This document shows, one piece after another, positions 38,907 to 48,077 of a stretch of 64,000 nucleotides of DNA. The stretch spans positions 248,001 to 312,000 of the forward strand of contig JAKPHF010000064.1 of assembly GCA_029550525.1 (NCBI GenBank). The letters run 5' to 3'. A program made the position numbers and the translations under genes. Origin of the DNA: Planctomycetota bacterium. GTDB lineage: Bacteria > Planctomycetota > Phycisphaerae > UBA1845 > PWPN01. Numbering within the stretch: position 1 is the first letter of the stretch; each line of letters begins with the position of its first letter. The notes beneath the pieces were generated by a model, which had not been told where the DNA came from, ran no database searches, and saw only the letters and a program-made list of their open reading frames with translations.

Positions 38907-41840
38907 TTGTACACTGTCGATCGTTTCTTTCTGGGGCTACTGTGTGTTGCCGCATTCATTACCGCGCCGGCCCGGTCTCAAGTGGCGCCGTTGGTGCCGC
39001 TCGGTGAGCCCGAGCCCGAAGAACCTCTGCTCCCGGCGGGGATCACCCGCACCAAACCGGAAGCGTACGGCCAGTACGCGCACGTCTGGTCGCTGGAGGA
39101 CGGGACACACGTCATCCAGTACTACGGTGACTTCTCGCTACACCTGGGGGCCCGCCGTCTGACCAGTCGCGACGCCGTCATCTGGATGCAGCGGACGGCG
39201 TGGAAGGATCTGGAATACTTTCACTACGACGTGTTTCTCTCGACCGAGGCCAACGTTCGCGATGCCGCGGGCACGGTGACCAGTGGTCCCACGTTGTTCG
39301 TCACGTTCAACAGCTTCGAGCCGCCCGAACTGGAGATGGATAGCAGCACAAGTGAGCCGTCGACGCGGTCGACGCTATACGAGGAAGCGTCGCGCGTGCG
39401 GCAGCAAGTGCTGGCCGGGCGTCCCGCCGATGCTGGCCCGGATCCGTTGCAAGTGGTCAATCCGGATGCCGAGACGCGCGAGCCGCGGCCCGAGCCACGT
39501 CCCATCGTGCGATATCGTTCCGAGGGCGACATCATCATCGACGAGCGCGCCGGCACGATCACCATTCCGAGCAAGGTCTATCTCTCGCAAGGTCTGATCG
39601 AGACGGGTGAATTCTCCGAGATGCGAGCCGACGCCGCGGTGATCTTCCTCTCCCGCCGGCCGGAGGCGGAGGAGAAAGCCGAACCGGAAGATGTGCTGGC
39701 TCCCGAGGAGCCTCAGCGGACACCCGGAACGTCGGGGCCGGGTGGGGCCTTCGGCACGCTCGGCGGCGAGGGGCAGCCTCCCGTGGCCGGCGTTTACCTG
39801 CGAGGCGACGTGGTCCTGACCCGCGGCGAGCAGATGGTTCGCGCTTCGGAACTCTACTACGACCTGGAGAACGATCGAGCTCTCATCCTCGACGCGGTCG
39901 TGCGGGTGACCGTTCCCGGGCAGGACATTCCGCTTTACGTGCGGGCCGAGCAGGTGCGCCAACTGTCGAGCACAGAGTTCATGGCCCGCAAGGCCCGCGT
40001 CAGCACGAGCGAGTTCTCAACGCCGCACGTGCACCTGGGGGCGGAGAAGATCTACTTGACCGATGCGACGCCTCGTGGTGAGGCCGGTGAGGTCATCGGT
40101 CTGGAGGCGGGGCGCTATCGCGCCGAAAACGTCACTCTGAATCTCGAGGGCGTGCCGCTGGCCTATTGGCCCTACGCGACCGGCGATTTCCGCCGGGAAG
40201 AGGTCGCGCTGCGATCGGCGCGGGTGGCCTATAGCGACGACTTTGGCATGTCGGTCCAGTCGCGGTGGTTCCTGTTCAATCTGCTGGGCGTCGAGCGGCC
40301 CAAAGGCATCGAAGCCTTGCTGATCACCGACTACTTCAGCAAGCGCGGGCCGGCTGTCGGTATGGACGTCGATTACGAGGACGAGAACTCGTTCGGTCTG
40401 TTCCGCGGCTACTACATCCACGACCACGGGACGGACGATCTCGGCGCGTACCGCGACGGCAGCTTCCCCAATGAAAACCGCGGCCGAATCACCTGGCGGC
40501 ACCGCGAGTACCTCAGCGAGGACAAGAGCTGGCAGCTCACGCTCGAAGGATCCTACCTCAGCGACGCCAACTTCCTCGAGGAATACTTCTACCGGGAATT
40601 CGAGGAGGGCAAGGAACAGGAGACGCTGGCGTATCTCAAGAAACAACAGGACAACTGGGCGTTCACGCTGCTCGCCCAGTGGCGCATCGTGGACTTCCTG
40701 ACGCAGACCGAGCATCTGCCCGACGCGGCGTTCCGCTGGATCGGCCAGCCGCTGGGCGAGATCGCCAACTACTACAGCGAGTCGCACGCCGGTCTGGTCC
40801 GTCGCCGGGTGGACGACCGCCGTTTCTTCGAAGATAACCGCTGGACCACCAACGACGTGGACACTCACGTCACGGTTCGGACCACCACGCGTAACGAGGT
40901 GGATTTTCCGATCACGCTGGGCAACGCCCAGGTGGTGCCGTTCGCGATGGCCAACACGGGGTATTGGGACGCCAGTGCCCGCAAGGGTGCCACCGGGCGA
41001 GCGTTCGGCATGCTCGGCGTCCGCTCGGGCACGCAGTTCTGGCGCGTGTTCGAGAACGTCGCCTCACGTCTGCTCGACGTGTACGGCCTGAGGCACGTGA
41101 TCAAGCCCGAAGTGGTCGCCTGGCTCAGCGCGAGCAACATCGACAGCCTGGATCTGTATCAGTTCGACCGCGGCATCGAGGATATCGACGATTTCTACGG
41201 CACCTCGCTGGCCTTGCGGCAGCGCTGGCAGACCAAACGCGGCGGGCCGGGCAACTGGCGGATCGTTGATTGGATCAAGCTGGACGTCGAGCTCAATCTC
41301 TTCGGCAATTCGCCCAAGTACACCGATCCTATCGGACGGTTCTACGATTACCGTCCGGAAAATAGCAATGCCCGCAACCATGTGCGGACGGACTTCTCGT
41401 TCCGCTTGAGCGATACCGCCACGCTGCTGGCTGACTCCAACTGGGATCTCAACGACGGCAAGCTGGACCTGTTCAACGTGTCCTACGCCGTCGAGTACAC
41501 GCCGCGGTTCTCATACGTGCTGGGCTACCGGCGCATCGCCGACACGGATTCGAACCTGATCGGCCTGGGCACCAACTACGAATTCAACAGCAAGTACCGC
41601 ATGGCCTTCCGCGGCTACTACGACATCGAACGCAGCAAGATGGAGACGTTCGACGTCACCATCGTGCGCCGCTGGCCGCGTTGGTTCACGGCGGTCACTT
41701 TCGGCCTGGACAACATCGAGGAAGACATTCACATCAGCTTTTCGATCTGGCCCGAGGGCGCGCCGCGGCTGGCCCTGGGCTCCCGCAAGTACACCAGCCT
41801 GGCTCAGACCACGGCCATCCGCGCCGCCGACGAAGATTGA
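38907..41840 (+). CDS. LptD/OstA-like outer membrane LPS-assembly protein
   Basis: 977 aa; signal peptide, OstA-like N-domain, beta-barrel-rich C-terminus 'GVERPKGIEALLITDYFSKRGPAVGMDVDYE..FGLFRGYYIHD'. Confidence 0.75.
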   Translation: MYTVDRFFLGLLCVAAFITAPARSQVAPLVPLGEPEPEEPLLPAGITRTKPEAYGQYAHVWSLEDGTHVIQYYGDFSLHLGARRLTSRDAVIWMQRTAWKDLEYFHYDVFLSTEANVRDAAGTVTSGPTLFVTFNSFEPPELEMDSSTSEPSTRSTLYEEASRVRQQVLAGRPADAGPDPLQVVNPDAETREPRPEPRPIVRYRSEGDIIIDERAGTITIPSKVYLSQGLIETGEFSEMRADAAVIFLSRRPEAEEKAEPEDVLAPEEPQRTPGTSGPGGAFGTLGGEGQPPVAGVYLRGDVVLTRGEQMVRASELYYDLENDRALILDAVVRVTVPGQDIPLYVRAEQVRQLSSTEFMARKARVSTSEFSTPHVHLGAEKIYLTDATPRGEAGEVIGLEAGRYRAENVTLNLEGVPLAYWPYATGDFRREEVALRSARVAYSDDFGMSVQSRWFLFNLLGVERPKGIEALLITDYFSKRGPAVGMDVDYEDENSFGLFRGYYIHDHGTDDLGAYRDGSFPNENRGRITWRHREYLSEDKSWQLTLEGSYLSDANFLEEYFYREFEEGKEQETLAYLKKQQDNWAFTLLAQWRIVDFLTQTEHLPDAAFRWIGQPLGEIANYYSESHAGLVRRRVDDRRFFEDNRWTTNDVDTHVTVRTTTRNEVDFPITLGNAQVVPFAMANTGYWDASARKGATGRAFGMLGVRSGTQFWRVFENVASRLLDVYGLRHVIKPEVVAWLSASNIDSLDLYQFDRGIEDIDDFYGTSLALRQRWQTKRGGPGNWRIVDWIKLDVELNLFGNSPKYTDPIGRFYDYRPENSNARNHVRTDFSFRLSDTATLLADSNWDLNDGKLDLFNVSYAVEYTPRFSYVLGYRRIADTDSNLIGLGTNYEFNSKYRMAFRGYYDIERSKMETFDVTIVRRWPRWFTAVTFGLDNIEEDIHISFSIWPEGAPRLALGSRKYTSLAQTTAIRAADED

Positions 41841-41928
41841 CGGATCTGGCGGCCTCAGTTCGGCGGAGTCCGGACACCCCGCGCGAGCAGGCGCATGCGC
41901 CATGGCAAGAGAGTTCCCGGGGAATGAA

Positions 41929-42133
41929 CAGCTCACAGCTCGCAACTCATAGCCGAGAGCTCAATGCGAACTGACGAGAAAGTGAGACGGCGGGGACAAA
42001 GCCCCGCCGCTCGCCGGGGATGCCAGAGATCGGTCTGTGAACCAGAGGGGGGGTGAACACGGGGATCGGGCTTCGCGTGAGGAGAACCCCCCTCGTCGGG
42101 CTCAGAGCTCATAGCTCACAGCTCATAGCTCAT
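41929..42133. repeat. repeat island: two AGCTCACAGCTCATAG arrays bracketing a CGGCGGGGACAAAGCCCCGCCGCTCG hairpin
   Basis: 41929-41963 and 42100-42133 arrays; hairpin 41986-42015. Confidence 0.75.
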
Positions 42134-42135
42134 CT

Positions 42136-43446
42136 TCACAGATGCCAGGGCGCGCGATACTCCGCGCGACCGAGGAGTTTGTTGGCCTCGGCGTCGTCAA
42201 CGATGGTTTCGCTCGCGCCGTCCCATCGGATGCGGCGGCCGACGCGGTAGCTGATGTTGGCCAGGTGGCCGACGATCGAGCTCAAGTGGCCGGCCTCGGC
42301 GTGGGCGGCCGGCTGTTTGCGGCTGCGCATGCAGTCGAAGAAGTTGCGCTTGTGATCCCAGATGGGCGTGTCGCCGCTTTCGGTGTAGAGCGGCTTGCGA
42401 AGCGTGCGGTCACGATCGTGATACATGGCGAAGCCGCGGCGGTTGATCTGCAGGAGCTTGTCGGCGCCGAAGAATTCGATGCCGTGGTCCATGTCGTCGT
42501 GGGGCCGCCAGCCGTTACCGTGCCGCAGCGTGTACGTCATGGTGTAGTTCGGGCCCTCGAAGGCGGCTACCGCAGTGTCGGGCGTCTCGCGGTCGTCCTT
42601 CCACACGTGGTTGCCGCCGATGGTTGCCACGCTCTTGATCTCAGGGCCCATGGCCCAGGTCACCACGTCGAACAAGTGGATGGCCCACTCGCTCATCATG
42701 CCTCCACCGTACTCCCAGAAGAAGTAGTGCGTGCCGTGGAAGCGCAGCGGGTTGAATCGCCGCTTGGGGGCCGGCCCGAGCCACATGTCGTAGTCCACGC
42801 CCGGAGGCACCTCGTCGGTGTCCTCGGCGTGGCCGATGGTGCTGTACATCTCGTACGTGTTCCAGGCGTTCCAGACGTGGATCATGTTGATGGGGCCGAT
42901 CTCGCCGGCCTTGATCCGCTCGACAGCATTGATCCAGTGCCGGCTCGTACGCTGCTGCACGCCGACCTGCACGACGCGCTTGTTCTCGCGAGCGGCTTCC
43001 ACGAGGGCGCGGCCTTCCTTGATGTTGTGGCAGATGGGCTTTTCGACGTAGACGTCCTTGCCCGCTCGGCACGCCCAGATGGCGGCGATGCCGTGCCAGT
43101 GGCCGGGAGTGGCCACGAGCACACCGTCGATGGATTTGTCGTCCAGAATGTGGCGGAAGTCCTTGGTCGCCCGCACGTCGCCGCCGACGAGCTTGGCCGC
43201 GGCGTCGAGCCGGCTCTGGTCCACGTCGCAGACGGCGGCCACGCGAATGTCGTCCATCTTCACCGTTTCGTGAAGGTGGGCCATGCCCTGGCCGCCGCAG
43301 CCGATCCAGGCCATGGTGATCTTTTCGTTGGCGCCGGGCGTGTTTGTTGCCGAGCGGGCGGTGCGAGCCACGGCCAGGCCACCGACGCCGGCTGCCGCTG
43401 TTCGGACGAACGTTCTGCGCGAAAACGATTGGTGCTTCATGGGCAT
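42136..43446 (-). CDS. Gfo/Idh/MocA family oxidoreductase with Tat signal
   Basis: 'SFSRRTFVRTAAAGVGGLAVARTA' Tat motif; 'ITMAWIGCGGQGMAHL', 'VYVEKPICHNIKEGRALVEAA'. Confidence 0.93.
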   Translation of the reverse strand: MPMKHQSFSRRTFVRTAAAGVGGLAVARTARSATNTPGANEKITMAWIGCGGQGMAHLHETVKMDDIRVAAVCDVDQSRLDAAAKLVGGDVRATKDFRHILDDKSIDGVLVATPGHWHGIAAIWACRAGKDVYVEKPICHNIKEGRALVEAARENKRVVQVGVQQRTSRHWINAVERIKAGEIGPINMIHVWNAWNTYEMYSTIGHAEDTDEVPPGVDYDMWLGPAPKRRFNPLRFHGTHYFFWEYGGGMMSEWAIHLFDVVTWAMGPEIKSVATIGGNHVWKDDRETPDTAVAAFEGPNYTMTYTLRHGNGWRPHDDMDHGIEFFGADKLLQINRRGFAMYHDRDRTLRKPLYTESGDTPIWDHKRNFFDCMRSRKQPAAHAEAGHLSSIVGHLANISYRVGRRIRWDGASETIVDDAEANKLLGRAEYRAPWHL

Positions 43447-43626
43447 GCTCCTCGAAGATTGATGGATGAATCATAAGCGATGCGCTCGCCCAGCGGAAGG
43501 CCGCCGAGAAGAAGCTCCGAGCTATGGGCTGTGAGCCATGAGCCGAACAAAGCGAGGGGGGCCGGGGAATGTCTGCGGCGCTCGTTTTGGCTGGCTTAAT
43601 TTGCCAGATCGCGTAGAATCGGCGGT

Positions 43627-44271
43627 ATGAACCCAGCGTTGAGGCGATACGAACGGCAAATCACGCGGACGGTGGCGATCGATTACTGGCTTTATTTACC
43701 GCGCGACTACGAGCGCGAATCGCAGCCCTGGCCCCTGATGCTGTTCCTGCACGGCCGGGGCGAGCGGGGCGACCTCGAGCGGGCCAAGAAGCACGGGCCG
43801 CCCAAGCGGGTGGCCGAGGGCACGGACTTTCCGTTCCTGATCGTGGCGCCGTGCTGCCCGGCTGACGAGTGGTGGCAGCCCGACGTGCTCGAGCTGCTGC
43901 TCGAGGAGATCTGCGCGAGCTATCGCGTCGATCCCGATCGCGTCTACGGCACGGGCCTGAGCATGGGCGGCTTCGGCATCTGGGCGACGGCCATTACCTA
44001 CCCGCGGCGGTTTGCCGCCATCGCTCCCATCTGCGGCGGCGGCTCACCGTACATGGCTGAGCGCATCGCACATCTACCGACGTGGGTATTTCACGGCGCC
44101 AAGGATCCCATCGTACCGCTGTACGAGTCGCAGCGGATGGTCGATGCTCTCAAGAGCGTCGGCGGCGACGTGCGGTTCACGGTCTATCCCGACGGCGAGC
44201 ACGATGTCTGGACGCGGGCGTACAATAATCCCGAATTGTACGACTGGATGCTCGCCCAGCGGCGACGGTAA
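43627..44271 (+). CDS. alpha/beta hydrolase (phospholipase/carboxylesterase-like)
   Basis: 214 aa; 'PLMLFLHGRGERGD', 'VYGTGLSMGGFGIWATAITYPRRFAAIAPICGGG', 'HGAKDPIVPLYESQRMVDAL'. Confidence 0.88.
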   Translation: MNPALRRYERQITRTVAIDYWLYLPRDYERESQPWPLMLFLHGRGERGDLERAKKHGPPKRVAEGTDFPFLIVAPCCPADEWWQPDVLELLLEEICASYRVDPDRVYGTGLSMGGFGIWATAITYPRRFAAIAPICGGGSPYMAERIAHLPTWVFHGAKDPIVPLYESQRMVDALKSVGGDVRFTVYPDGEHDVWTRAYNNPELYDWMLAQRRR

Positions 44272-44337
44272 CCCAAGCGGCGCCGCGTAAGACGCCCCTT
44301 CGAAGCGTGCACCAAACTCGGCACGCGGCGCGGGGGG

Positions 44338-44483
44338 TGGGGGGCAGGCGTCTCGCCCGCCTTTACGACTGGCCGCGCCATCGATTCACAGACGGACGAG
44401 ATGATCGTTCCCCGAGAGTGATATCGAAGGCGGGCAAGATGCCCGCCCCCCGAGAACAGAGGCGGGCAAGATGTCCGCCCCCC
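44338..44483. repeat. three copies of GGCGGGCAAGATGCCCGCCCCCC hairpin repeat (one inverted)
   Basis: 44338-44362 (minus), 44428-44451, 44460-44483. Confidence 0.75.
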
Positions 44484-44562
44484 GGTCCTCCTTGCGTCCC
44501 GCCCGAGGCGGGATTAGGTTGTCTGGCGCAATTCTTCACGACAGATCAAGTCAGGAGGTCTG

Positions 44563-45498
44563 ATGCTCACCATTCGCACATTGCGGGGCAGCGATCTGCC
44601 GGCCGTGCTTTCCATCTGGAATCGGGCGCTGTTGCGGGATCCCATCAACATGAGTCGGTTCGTCGCCAACGTGTCGGGTGATCCGGACTACTGGCCGGGC
44701 GAGGACTCGGGTTTCTTCGTGGCCGAGCAGGGCGGCGAAGTGGCCGGCTTTCTGCGAGCCATCGTGCGCCGCACGAGCAACGACAGGCTGGGACTCGAGC
44801 CCGACCTCGGCTGGATCCCCGTGATGGCCGTCGATCCCGAGCATCAGCGCGGCGGCGTGGGAACCGCGCTCATGAATGCCGCGTTGAACTGGTTCCGCAA
44901 GCACGAACGCAAGCGCATCTGGGTGTGCGGCAACAGCGGCTCGGCACCGGGCTATGCATTTCCCGGCGTGGACATGGACGCTTATCCGGGCGGCCTGGCG
45001 CTGTTTCGCAAGGCGGGTTTCCGCGTCGATCGCGAAGCGGAAGGCATGAGTCGCGAGATTGTGCGGTTCGATCTGGACGCATATCAGCGCGAAGCGTGGA
45101 GTGTCGGTGCGGACGTCAAGATCGAGACGCTCACGCCCGAACGGGTGGACGACTTCATCGCGTTTCTTGCGGCATCGTTTCCGGGCGACTGGAACACGGC
45201 CGCGCGAGCCAAGATTCGGGCCGGCTTGCTGCATGAGGTGCTCGTCGCACGCGTGGGCGATCGGGTCGTCGGCTACTGCCAATGGGAGGGCGAGCATTTC
45301 GGTCCGTTCGGCGTGGGGGCCGAGTACCGCGGCAAGCGGGTGGGGGCCAAGCTATTCGTCGAAGCGGTCAAGCGTATTCGTGAGGCCGACGGCCGGACGG
45401 TCTGGTTCAACTGGGCCGAGACTGACGCCGCCCGGTTTTATCGCCGATTCGGCCTGGAAGCCACACGGCGTTTCGCGATTCTCGTGAAGGATCTGTGA
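44563..45498 (+). CDS. GNAT-family N-acetyltransferase (tandem GNAT domains)
   Basis: 311 aa; 'IPVMAVDPEHQRGGVGTALMNAALNWFRKH' and second 'FGVGAEYRGKRVGAKLFVEAVKRI'. Confidence 0.85.
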   Translation: MLTIRTLRGSDLPAVLSIWNRALLRDPINMSRFVANVSGDPDYWPGEDSGFFVAEQGGEVAGFLRAIVRRTSNDRLGLEPDLGWIPVMAVDPEHQRGGVGTALMNAALNWFRKHERKRIWVCGNSGSAPGYAFPGVDMDAYPGGLALFRKAGFRVDREAEGMSREIVRFDLDAYQREAWSVGADVKIETLTPERVDDFIAFLAASFPGDWNTAARAKIRAGLLHEVLVARVGDRVVGYCQWEGEHFGPFGVGAEYRGKRVGAKLFVEAVKRIREADGRTVWFNWAETDAARFYRRFGLEATRRFAILVKDL

Positions 45499-45504
45499 AT
45501 GCGG

Positions 45505-45646
45505 CCAGTTGTCCGTGGTCAGTGGTCCGTGGTTGGGCCAGTGGTCCTTTGGTCAGTGGTGTGACAGTGTGGGCCACAGACCCGAAACACCGAGCGGCAC
45601 TTCGTTGTTCGGAGGTTTTCTCGTCATTCGGATTTCGACATTCGTC
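45505..45646. repeat. repeat island: GTCCGTGGTCAGTGGTCCGTGG array followed by TCGTCATTCGGATTTCGACATTCG
   Basis: TCGTCATTCGGATTTCGACATTCG (45621-45644) is identical to 57488-57511. Confidence 0.8.
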
Positions 45647-45661
45647 CTTGTTGCACTTCCC

Positions 45662-47254
45662 ATGCTCCTCGACTCACTCATCGTCGCCGCGTACTTCGTT
45701 GCCGTGTTCGCCGCGGGCGCATTGCTGGCTCGCCGATTGGCCCGGCGGGCGGCCGCATCAGACTTCATCACCGGCGGCCGCACGTTCACCTGGAAGCAGA
45801 CCGGTTTGACCCTGCTCGCATTTGCCGTCGATCCGACGTACATGGGCATGGCTGGCGTGGGCTTCCTGTGGGGCATGTACTTGTCGCAGTGGATCGGCGT
45901 GCATATCTGGCTGACCAGTTGGGTGGCCGCCATGTTCCTCGTGCCGATTTATTGGCGGACGCGGATCGTCACCACGCCGGAGTACCTCGAGCAACGTTTC
46001 AACCCACAGTGCCGGGCGCTCTTCTCCGTGCTCATGGCCGCCATCCTGGTGATCATCCTCACCAGTGCGATGTACCTCGGCGGCCTGCTGGTCACGACGC
46101 TCCTGGGCTGGCCGCTCTGGCTCAGCGTGGGCGTCATCGCGGTGGTGTGCACGTTCTACGTCATTGTGGGCGGCCTGCGGACGGTCCTGACGCTGGACGT
46201 CTACCAGGGCGTGTTCCTTCTTGCGACGGTGCTCGTGGTGACCTGGCGCGTGCTCTCGAGAGTCGGCGGACTGCGCGGCCTGGCCGCGCTCGACGTACCG
46301 GGCAACGCCGGCGTGCCCATCGGAAGCATGGTGCCGCCGATGGATACCGACCTGTACTCCACGACGCTGTTCGCCGGTCCGGCCATTCTGGTCTGGGCGA
46401 CGGTGGCGGGCCTGTCGTGGATCGCCTGCAACTTCGGCATGGTCCAGCGGCTGCTCGCTTCGCGGAGCGAGCGAGACGCCCAAAAGAGTCTGCTCTTTCT
46501 GGCCGTGCTGGCCAACATCGCCTGCTTCGCCACGTTCGCCGTGGGCGCGGCGATGCGAAGCCTTTACCCGGACATCATGGCGGACAAGGCGTTCATGAAG
46601 GTGATGCTGGAGATGTTCCCGCACGGCATGCGGGGGCTGCTGGTGGCGGGCATGATGGCGGCGCTGTTGTCGTCGGCCGACGGCTTGCTTACTGCCTCCA
46701 GCACGCTGATCACGCAGGACATCTATCTGCGTTTCCTGCGTCCGGGGGCCAGCGAAGCTCAGGTCAAGACGGTGACGCGAGCCCTCGAAGTGGTCGCCAT
46801 GGTGCTGGCCCTGTGCCTGATCCCTGTGGCCATAAGCCGCGAATCGGCAGTGACGTTCGTCCAGGAGTTCTTCGGCGACCTGATGGGCGTGGTGGTCGCG
46901 CTGTATCTCGTGGGCGTGTTCTCGCGGCGGGCGACGGCTCGGGCGGCTTTTTTCGTCATGATCACGGCCATCGCATTGGCGGTCGGGATGCACATCGGCA
47001 GCAGCATGAATTTTGCGTATCGAGGGGCGCTGTCGTTCGCGTACGCCGTCGCGGCTACGCTCGTGCTGAGCCGGTTCGAACGTCCGCCGGCGGCCGCGCA
47101 GCTCACGAACCTGACCGTCCACACGCTGGAGGACGTGCAGGGACCGTGGGTCGGCCTGCACGCGTGGCCCGGCCTGTGGAAGTGGGCGCTGACCATCGCC
47201 GCGGGCTGGTTCGCCTTTACGGCGGCATGGGAGTGGTATGGGAGGACGCACTGA
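45662..47254 (+). CDS. sodium:solute symporter (SSS) family transporter
   Basis: MLLDSLIVAAYFVAVFAAGALLARR...DFITGGRTFTWKQTG; SSS core 'VGGLRTVLTLDVYQGVFLL', 'AALLSSADGLLTASSTLITQDIY'; start moved downstream of the repeat island. Confidence 0.88.
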   Translation: MLLDSLIVAAYFVAVFAAGALLARRLARRAAASDFITGGRTFTWKQTGLTLLAFAVDPTYMGMAGVGFLWGMYLSQWIGVHIWLTSWVAAMFLVPIYWRTRIVTTPEYLEQRFNPQCRALFSVLMAAILVIILTSAMYLGGLLVTTLLGWPLWLSVGVIAVVCTFYVIVGGLRTVLTLDVYQGVFLLATVLVVTWRVLSRVGGLRGLAALDVPGNAGVPIGSMVPPMDTDLYSTTLFAGPAILVWATVAGLSWIACNFGMVQRLLASRSERDAQKSLLFLAVLANIACFATFAVGAAMRSLYPDIMADKAFMKVMLEMFPHGMRGLLVAGMMAALLSSADGLLTASSTLITQDIYLRFLRPGASEAQVKTVTRALEVVAMVLALCLIPVAISRESAVTFVQEFFGDLMGVVVALYLVGVFSRRATARAAFFVMITAIALAVGMHIGSSMNFAYRGALSFAYAVAATLVLSRFERPPAAAQLTNLTVHTLEDVQGPWVGLHAWPGLWKWALTIAAGWFAFTAAWEWYGRTH

Positions 47255-47325
47255 GGCAGGGGAAGAACGACGCGGAGACGCGGTGACGCGGGGAAAGAAA
47301 GAAGACGAGATTGAGGATGCGAAGT

Positions 47326-48057
47326 ATGAGCGACAAGAAACTGCACATTTTGGCCATCGGGGCCCATATCGGCGATGCGGAGATCACAGCCGGGTTGTTG
47401 GTGACCAAGTATGCGGCGGCGGGTCACCGGGCGACCATCCTGCACCTGACCGCGGGCGAGAAGGGCAACCCGCGCATGGATCACAACGCGTATCGCGATC
47501 AGCGGATCGAGGAAGCCAACGCGGCCGCCGCCAAGATGGGAGCTTCCGAGTGCATCGTCCTCGACCATCCCGACGGCGAACTGCACGCCAATCGCAGAAC
47601 CATTGACCAGATGTGCGATCTCATCCGCCATCTCAAGCCCGATATCGTGCTCACGCACTGGCGCGGCTCGTTTCACCGTGACCACCGTGCGGCCTACGAC
47701 ATCACCATGGAAGGTGGCTTTCTGGCCGCCTTGCCCGGCATTCAGCGCGAGGAGCCCGCGCACCTGATTCGCGGGCTCTATTACCTCGAGAACTGGGAAG
47801 ATATGGAGGACTATCACCCCGACCTGTGGGTGGATGTCTCCGACGTGTTCGACCGTTGGGTGGACGCCTGTCGTGAGCATCAACTCCTGCGCGGGGAAAT
47901 CTCGTTCAATTATCTGCATTACTACAGCGGCCTGGCCGCCAAACGCGGCGCGGAAGTCGGCGTCAAGTATGCCGTCACCGTTAGCCTGCCGCCCATCAGC
48001 CGCAAGCGCAAAGTGGACTTCTTCCCCATCGACAGCGAGCCGGTGCTGATCTTTTGA
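47326..48057 (+). CDS. PIG-L family deacetylase
   Basis: 'LHILAIGAHIGDAEITAG', 'ILHLTAGEKGNPRMD', 'DIVLTHWRGSFHRDHRAAYDITMEG'. Confidence 0.88.
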   Translation: MSDKKLHILAIGAHIGDAEITAGLLVTKYAAAGHRATILHLTAGEKGNPRMDHNAYRDQRIEEANAAAAKMGASECIVLDHPDGELHANRRTIDQMCDLIRHLKPDIVLTHWRGSFHRDHRAAYDITMEGGFLAALPGIQREEPAHLIRGLYYLENWEDMEDYHPDLWVDVSDVFDRWVDACREHQLLRGEISFNYLHYYSGLAAKRGAEVGVKYAVTVSLPPISRKRKVDFFPIDSEPVLIF

Positions 48058-48077
48058 GAACGACTCCTTTTGCGAGA

